64,000 nucleotides of DNA, taken from assembly GCF_945859705.1 (NCBI RefSeq), contig NC_079134.1, positions 83,267,061 to 83,331,060 on the forward strand, in the 5' to 3' direction. Source of the DNA: Episyrphus balteatus (Eukaryota; Arthropoda; Insecta; Diptera; Syrphidae). Numbering within the stretch: position 1 is the first letter of the stretch; each line of letters starts with the position of its first letter. The notes under the pieces are model-generated. The model was not told the origin of the DNA. It searched no databases and worked only from the letters and a program-made list of their open reading frames with translations. Position numbers and translations under genes: made by a program. Positions 56,641 to 64,000 of the stretch are shown piece after piece.

Positions 56641-56704
56641 TTTGACTAGTGAAATCGAACAAGGCAGAAAAATTCGATTGCCTTGTTCAATTCACTAGTC
56701 AAAA
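56641..56704. repeat. Hairpin
   Basis: TTTGACTAGTGAAATCGAAC and AAGGCA pair with the inverse sequence TGCCTTGTTCAATTCACTAG around a 12-base loop. Confidence 0.85.
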
Positions 56705-59307
56705 GACCAAAAATACTAGATTTTGGAAGTATTTGATTTTAGCTGTATTAAATTTTTGTGACCATTGTGTCGAAAAAGAAAGTACCTTCTTTTCTCCTTT
56801 ACATGTTCAATCTCTTTAAATGCTCAAAGCATAAAAATATACCTACTATTCAGTAAAAACGTCAAAAATGTTTTTTATCTCTTCTTTGAATAGTTTTTCT
56901 TAAGTATTTTACAATGTTTTAATTGTAAAAGTTTTTAAAAGGATGCATATCGATAGAAATTTAACTATCTACAAAAAACTACTCAATAAAAATTTTCAAA
57001 TTCGATTTGCTTTTCAAGTTTCAGGCAAGAACAAAAAAGTAACAAAAACAGTCGAAAATATTGATCGTTACAAAAATGGTCATGTCCTTATAACTAATCC
57101 ATAGATTTTGAAGAAAATTATCTTGTTACAATAAATTAAATGACAATAATGGAAATATTGTTTTTTTTTGTATTAATAAATATCGTTTAAGGTTTAAACT
57201 CTACATAAACCAATGAGAAATCAATAATTTTCAAAATAAGGAAAACTATCCAAAAACAGTTATAATTTTAAATAAAAAATAAAGTAGAAAATTGAATAAA
57301 GTTTTTAAATGTATACTTGAATTTTCTGTAAAGTGATCCGTTGCTGAGGTATAGATAGTAAAAGTCAAGAGTTGGCTTTTGGTTTGATGACTTATTTTGC
57401 AGTCTAAAAAATATCTTAAAAGTTTGAAACAAAAAGAATCTTGAAGCTAAATAAATAGTCTTTGTAAAATTAATCATCATTTTATCAGAAAACAAATCCC
57501 CAATTTTTAAGAGAAAAATAAAATAAAAAAAATGTAAAATTTTGGTTTTTGAACAGTTAAAATGATTAAGCTATGTGAGACATATGTATGTACATTTACA
57601 GAAATCTATGAAATGAAAAAGGTTTCAGTTTGATTTTGTAGTGTTTTTCCTTTTGTTAATTTTTTCTGTTTTCTTGTAACTTTTTTGAAGAAATGGGTTA
57701 AAACAACATAGTTATATAAGTTTACTTACTTATTTGACGTTTTGGGAGATTTGTTTCTGTTTTATTCGTCCGTCTCACTGTTCGTCTTAGCCTATCTCAC
57801 TGATCACACCTTTTGCAAACAGTGAGACGTTTTGACCTTTTCTACATTTTAGTTTAATGTGATGCTCTCATTCATTCTATAATTATAACTTTCGTTGCAA
57901 TATAATGATAAAATATGTCTTAAAATGTCTTCAAAGTTTGGTTAAGATAGCTTAGAAGCTTTCTGAAACATTACAATTAAAAAATAAATGTCTGACTGTT
58001 CGCACCTTTCCGCTACTTTTTTATCATAAATTTTAACCTAAAATTCAATGCAAGACATATTTTTAAAAATAAAAATAAAAATAAAATATTAAATTTATTA
58101 AAACAAACAGTAAATCTATTTTCATTTTAAATATTTAATAAATATGATGATACATATTCGACAAAAATTTTTGTTCAGTATTTTTTTGACCTTCCTTTTG
58201 TCCGCGAAAAAACACCCTTCCACCCAACTTTTTTTATAGACTTTTTTTGTCCTTGGTCCTTATCCCAAAAGCAAACTTTTTGCAAAGTTTCATGAGTGTA
58301 ACAATTTTTTTTTAAAACTTATTTTACCTGTAATAGTAATAAATCATTTTATAAATAAAAATGTTCCCACTTTCTTAGAAAAAAAAACAAAAAAAATTGA
58401 AAAATTTTGGTTTTTACACAGTTCCTATGATTTAGCTATTTTACCTTTTGAAATAAAACATTTGGTAGGTACTAAAATCCCTAAACAAGAAGAATATAGC
58501 TTTCACATGTTTTTGTTTTGTCATAATACCTACGATAATTTTTTACTGAAATACAGCCTATCGAAAATCACTAAAAAATCACTTTTTTTTTTGTTGTTCC
58601 TTTAAATTTTTGAGCTAGTCTATGTGTGTACACCTGAAAGCAATGCATCTGTGCAATAGCACTAAAAGAGCTCAAAAAATAAAAACAAAACCTACCCTTG
58701 GCAAAAAAATATTCCACAAAATCTTCAACACGAAAAATATACAAATATCTAAAAAAGGAAAAAAAACTGGAATGAAGAAAATCCTTACAAAAGAAAAGAT
58801 TTTGCCAGACGCAATCAAACAAGAACAAAAATTTATATAATTATCCTCCACCACAAAAAAAAAACAATTTCAAGGACGATTGCCTTAGCAAACGAAAAAA
58901 AGATACATACACAGACACACCTGAAACCAATGCACCTGTGCGTTGTCATCTTATAAAAAAGAGAACAAAAAAATAAGAAGCAGAAACCACCCTCGGCTTA
59001 AAAATATTCTACAAAATATATAATTCTTAAAGTCTTCATATTAAAAAAAAAATAATCTAAAAAAAGGAAAAAACGGGAATGCAAAAAATCCTTTCACAAG
59101 AGGGAAGATCTGGGTAGACGAACTGGCAAAAAGTAAGAAAAAAAAAAACTCCACCACAGTGATCGTCATCGGCACCGTTGCCGTAAGAAGCAAAACAAAA
59201 TAAAAAAACAGAAGAAATACAACGAAAGAGATTCCATTTTTTTAAGGAATTCCCTCGCTCTCGCAACATTTTGCAGCTAGCAACATGTTGATCACATACG
59301 ACACTTC

Positions 59308-61373
59308 AAAGGACCATGGGCACTTTTGTATGGACTTTGGGCCCACTTACAACATTGCTCAACAGTGATGAAACGTATATTAAATGAAAGGTCTTGAAGA
59401 GTACCTTAATTTATTATATGGGGGTAAAGTCGAAATCGAGCGCAAAAGTGGTGTTTTTGACCATTTTATAAAATAGTACTTAAAATGAAAAAAAAATATA
59501 TTAAAAAAAAGTGGCAACACTAACTATAAAGTGTTTCACCTTTTTCAAAAGCTAGAAATCCCACCTTTAATCTAGTATTAAAATAAAGTTTTTTCTATTA
59601 TTAGTTTTCGAAAAAAATGATTTATTAATAAAAAAATGTAAAAAATAAGGTAAAATCGAAATATTTAGTACTACTTTTTTTCACTTTTTGTGAAATAAAG
59701 CTCTAAAATGACTTTTTTAATTCACTGCAATATCAATTAATCAAACACTGAAAACCAAATAGTTTTATCTCTTCTAGTTTTTGAGAAAATCGAAAATTAC
59801 TAAAACTTCATTTTTTTCCATACGATTTTTTATGCTGAGTATTTACGCTTACTTATCTTGAAGTTAACGAAAGAAGAATATATTAAGTTTGAATAAGTGA
59901 CACCGAAGTCTTCTAGTTTGTTCAATTATTCAATCTGTGAAATAGACCCAATCCTAATACTTACGGTGATAAAATCAATGGCATATGGTTTGTTCTAGTG
60001 CCAGTATCAATAATATCGTTTCTCGTTACTTTCGTATGTTTCGTATTTTTAGTATATTTGGAGCTTTTAGTTTTGGTATGGTACGATGTACGTTTGGTAG
60101 GTACTTAAAATATTTTATTTTATTTTATTTTATTTAGTTATTTTTGCATAGTTTGGACTAGAATTATAATGGAATGAAAACAGTAAAACACAGCCCAGAT
60201 TTCTTAAATATCTTGAGGACAACGAATAGGTATATCGACGGTTAAACTGCAAAACCTCGTGAGTCGTTTTTGTCTCTTTGTTTAGAAATCGAAAAAATCC
60301 TCTTAAACAATTTAAAAAAAATTAAAGAACTAAAAAAATAGTTGATTTGAGTAATTAAATAAACAATTATTTTATTTTCTTCATGTTTTTAATTGTTTTT
60401 CGATTTTTAAACAAAGAGTCAAAAACGACTCACGAGGTTTTGCAGTTTAACCGTCGATATACCTATTCGTTGTCCTCAAGATATTTAAGAAATCTGGGCT
60501 GTGTTTTACTGTTTTCATTCCATTATAATTCTAGTCCAAACTATGCAAAAATAACTAAATAAAATAAAATAAAATAAAATATTTTAAGTACCTACCAAAC
60601 GTACATCGTACCATACCAAAACTAAAAGCTCCAAATATACTAAAAATACGAAACATACGAAAGTAACGAGAAACGATATTATTGATACTGGCACTAGAAC
60701 AAACCATATGCCATTGATTTTATCACCGTAAGTATTAGGATTGGGTCTATTTTCACAGATTGAATAATTGAACAAACTAGAAGACTTCGGTGTCACTTAT
60801 TCAAACTTAATATATTCTTCTTTCGTTAACTTCAAGATAAGTAAGCGTAAATACTCAGCATAAAAAATCGTATGGAAAAAAATGAAGTTTTAGTAATTTT
60901 CGATTTTCTCAAAAACTAGAAGAGATAAAACTATTTGGTTTTCAGTGTTTGATTAATTGATATTGCAGTGAATTAAAAAAGTCATTTTAGAGCTTTATTT
61001 CACAAAAAGTGAAAAAAAGTAGTACTAAATATTTCGATTTTACCTTATTTTTTACATTTTTTTATTAATAAATCATTTTTTTCGAAAACTAATAATAGAA
61101 AAAACTTTATTTTAATACTAGATTAAAGGTGGGATGTCTAGCTTTTGAAAAAGGTGAAACACTTCATAGTTAGTGTTGCCACTTTTTTTAATATATTTTT
61201 TTTTCATTTTAAGTGCTATTTTATAAAATGGTCAAAAACACCACTTTTGCGCTCGATTTCGACTTTACACCCATATAATAAATTAAAGTACTCTTCAAGA
61301 CCTTTCATTTGATATGCGTTTCATCACTGTTGAGCAATGTTGTAAGTGGGCCCAAAATGCCCATGGTCCTTTT
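59308..61373. repeat. 2.07 kb near-identical palindrome
   Basis: AAAGGACCATGGGCA at the left is inverted at the right end (TGCCCATGGTCCTTTTT). The two arms are about 1.0 kb each (to about 60310, from about 60385) with few differences, including the TTTTATTTTATTTTATTTAG run and CACGAGGTTTTGCAGTTTAA. The spacer is about 75 bp. No coding. Confidence 0.92.
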
Positions 61374-61425
61374 TGGTTTCGATAACTTCTATGGGATGCG
61401 ACATCTTTGTATTCTATAATCTTTG

Positions 61426-62390
61426 ATTTAACCTTATGTACTTTAATAAACTGCACAAGCACATTGTTAATAAATGCATTAACAAGTATATGAGAGGTAA
61501 GGCATAATCTGCTATTGCTTTTTTTCGTGATTTAAAAAAAATTGTTTTCAAATGAAGGGGCGCCACTTGCAATCTTGCCCAGGGGCGCCGCACGGTTGTC
61601 CAAAATGACTTATCTCGTTGCAAAAATCATAACTTTTGAACGAATTGAGGTAGCGGTACAGTTTTTTTTTTATTTTGAAGGAAATTTCTAGGGCTGTTAC
61701 ACCAATGAATTTTAAGAAAATTGTTTCACAGGGTGTTTAGGAATCTTCGGCCGAAAACAGATTTTCTAAAAAAAAAATGTTTAAATTTATATTGGTATGC
61801 CACTTCGTAGAAATCACTAATCTACATCTAAAAACAAAATTTCAAAAAAATACAATGTCCCGTTTTCGAAAATTTTATTTTTCAAAAAATATTTTCAAAA
61901 TTTTTTTAAAAATCCAAAAATTATTTTTTTGAAATTTTATTTTTGGCTTATATTTGAGTTATATAAGTGCTTCTTCACAAAAAGTTTCGTTGAAATCGAA
62001 TGAGCCGTTTCGGAGAATATCGGATTTAAAAAAAAAACGGTTCTATGGCAGGTACCGTTAATAATCCATTCGAGTTCATGCATTCAGCCGAATAGGGTAC
62101 ATATGTGTACTAGAGTGGACCGTTTTGGACTTTTCTTTCAGATCACTGCGTGCAACTCATGGTTTATGCCTTGTGCTCTTCTGAACATATTCTGAAACTT
62201 TTTTTTTATTCGACAATGGAAAAATAAAAATCGGGAAGCCTCTGAAGATTGCTCGTATTTCACGAAAATCGATATTTTATGAGGCGTTAGAACCCATCTG
62301 AATTGACTTAATCTTTTTCATTTCACTACCAACTGCTCATAACTTATGCTGAGTGATCTCTAGTACCAGATCTGAACCCCTATTTTGAGT
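61426..62390. other. Non-coding repeat-like DNA
   Basis: No gene. Stretches such as TTTTGAACGAATTGAGG and TCGAATGAGCCGTTTCGG resemble MITE ends, but I found no partner in the window. Confidence 0.4.
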
Positions 62391-63390
62391 CGTTAATGGA
62401 AAAAACGAAATCGGGAAGGCTCCGAAAAATGCACATTTTCGCAAAAATTCAGATTTTTTAAATTGTATAAAATCCCACCCAGAACAAATTTCTTTTACAA
62501 CTTGTTTGTATTTGCTATATTTGTGAGAACCTCATTGAACCTTATAAGCTATGGAGCACTCAAACTGAGAACTTTTCTGTAATATTGACGTCATTTATGG
62601 GGGATTTAAGAAAATGCTACTTTGACATCCCCTGACCCATTTCAATAGAATTTTAAACTCTAATACTACACTTAAAACTTCGTTAATAAATTTAATTTTT
62701 ATATATAACACTAACCTTTGTAACTGCGTTTAATTTATGTCGATATCTTAGTTCAATCCTTAGATATTTGACATTTAGGTGTTTCCATAATTCTTGCCCA
62801 TGCTTAATTTTTTTTTAACTTTACCTGCAGACGGTTTTCTTAAATACCATACAATCTTTTGTTTTCCACAAACTTTTGTTTCTAATATTGTTAAATTCAT
62901 AAAAATAAATCGTTAAACGGTATAATTATTACGCCATTTTGACTTCGAAATAAAAATTTAGCATGGGCAAGAAAATAGTATAGGCAAGAATTATGGAAAC
63001 ACCTAAATGTCAAATATCTATGGATTGAACTAAGATATCGACATAAATTAAACGCAGTTACAAAGGTTAGTGTTATATATAAAAATTAAATTTATTAACG
63101 AAGTTTTAAGTGTAGTATTAGAGTTTAAAATTCTATTGAAATGGGTCAGGGGATGTCAAAGTAGCATTTTCTTAAATCCCCCATAAATGACGTCAATATT
63201 ACAGAAAAGTTCTCAGTTTGAGTGCTCCATAGCTTATAAGGTTCAATGAGGTTCTCACAAATATAGCAAATACAAACAAGTTGTAAAAGAAATTTGTTCT
63301 GGGTGGGATTTTATACAATTTAAAAAATCTGAATTTTTGCGAAAATGTGCATTTTTCGGAGCCTTCCCGATCTCGTTTTTTCCATTAACA
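62391..63390. mobile_element. 1.0 kb palindromic element
   Basis: GTTAATGGAAAAAACGA and GGGAAGGCTCCGAAAAATGC at the left are inverted at the right end. Arms of about 415-430 bp (to about 62805, from about 62960) are almost identical apart from an 18-bp gain (AAATAGTATAGGCAAGAA region). GCATGGGCAAGAA near the inner ends may mark a smaller element inside. Confidence 0.88.
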
Positions 63391-64000
63391 TTCGTATCAA
63401 AACCAATGCCCACTGATTTCAATAGTTTTCTTATGACAAGTATGCATTTGCGATTTGAATACGATTATCTTCTAAACGGTTAAAGCAATTAATTTGCTGC
63501 CAAGGAACTTTTTATAGAACGTTTAATTCCCTACAAGAAAACATCTTGCTAATTTAAAAATATTGAATTTTCAGTGAATTAGAAAATTTTGAAATTGAAA
63601 ATTGATTTTTTAATTTTTTTCTCGATTTAAATCGTGAATAACTTCTTCAAAACTCAATTTAGGGAAAATTACTACGAGACCTTTTTTGTAGAGAATTAAA
63701 TTTCCTATAAGAATCTGTCGTGGTTTTATTTTTCTATTCACTTATTAGCTCATCACAAAATTCCAAAGTGAAACAGGCAAATTGAAAAAACACTTCGATT
63801 TAAAAAGCTTAATTGCTCGAATACGGCTCGTCTGACGAAAATTTTCAATTAGATCTTTTTTGTAGGAAATTTAATTTTATATAAGAAAAAATGAACAGAA
63901 TTTTTTTTTACTTTGATCGTCTAGCAGTTCTGTTGTAAAACATCATATCATGTATAAAAATAAAAAACACCGATGATAGACCTCTTAAAATTTTTTTTAA
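63391..64000. other. Non-coding DNA at the window end
   Basis: AT-rich, no gene. A loosely repeated theme (CTATAAGAA after TTTTTTGTAGG and AATTTAAT) at about 63680 and 63860 looks like degenerate repeats. Confidence 0.4.

Larger units (their letters stand above)
55136..59307. mobile_element. 4.2 kb foldback, non-coding
   Basis: The left arm blocks ACATGTTGCTAG, TTGCGAGAGCAAGGGAATTCC, GATGCACAGGCGCATCG... and TTCGTTTGCTACGGCAATC have inverse partners at 59240-59300 and 58870-58950. The right arm is partly doubled: ACACCTGAAAGCAATGCATC (58630) and ACACCTGAAACCAATGCACC (58919). The middle (about 55.9-58.5 kb) is AT-rich with no gene. Frames at 58571-58854 are shadows. Confidence 0.65.
55090..61425. 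repeat. 6.3 kb composite bounded by a 45-bp inverted repeat
   Basis: CAAAGATTATAGAATACAAA with GATGTCGCATCCCATA at 55090-55125 is inverted at 61390-61425. Inside are two palindromic blocks (55136-59307 and 59308-61373). No coding sequence inside is convincing. Confidence 0.75.

Overview
The window is eukaryotic, very AT-rich and almost free of host genes. It most likely comes from a fly (Diptera, probably Brachycera). The reasons are the insect-type splice sites, a LAPTM-family gene that reads like a dipteran protein, and the mix of transposable elements: Ty3/Gypsy and BEL/Pao LTR elements, an RTE-like LINE, hAT, pogo/Tc1, Harbinger-like and piggyBac-like DNA elements, and many foldback MITEs. 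I cannot name the species.

Layout. 0.5-1.5 kb: minus-strand fragment of a conserved protein, probably transposon-linked. 3.7-8.4 kb: an array of a hairpin-bearing repeat, split by a 3.1 kb non-coding element with 13-bp inverted ends. 8.4-11.1 kb: the 3' end of an LTR retroelement, with a frameshifted last ORF, a purine tract and a 1.4 kb LTR carrying a higher-order tandem repeat. 11.1-14.5 kb: MITE remnants and a tRNA-headed SINE. 14.54-19.54 kb: a whole but disabled Ty3/Gypsy element with 132-bp LTRs and a 5-bp target duplication, itself hit by two MITEs. 20.0-21.2 kb: RTE-like LINE fragment. 22.55-29.23 kb: a whole but disabled BEL/Pao element (minus strand) with 468-bp LTRs and a 5-bp target duplication. 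30.5-33.1 kb: the one clear host gene, three 3'-terminal coding exons of a LAPTM4/5-like lysosomal membrane protein, with three related MITEs in its last intron. 33.6-41.2 kb: nested foldback elements, including a pogo-like transposon inside the arm of a larger foldback, and SINE-like blocks. 41.76-46.74 kb: a hAT element with a perfect 8-bp target duplication, containing a second hAT-like element, which contains a 1.7 kb foldback. 46.85-50.3 kb: a TTAA-flanked MITE, an isolated heat-shock-type promoter and two foldbacks. 50.3-52.1 kb: a composite element with two diverged copies of an unrecognised gene fragment. 53.3-54.0 kb: an inverted minisatellite pair. 55.1-63.4 kb: very large palindromes.

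How it fits together: apart from the LAPTM gene and possibly the heat-shock-type promoter, nothing here forms a pathway. The biology is genome structure: repeated insertion of elements into elements. The order can be read from interrupted ORFs and target-site duplications. All calls are from reading the sequence; no database search was possible.
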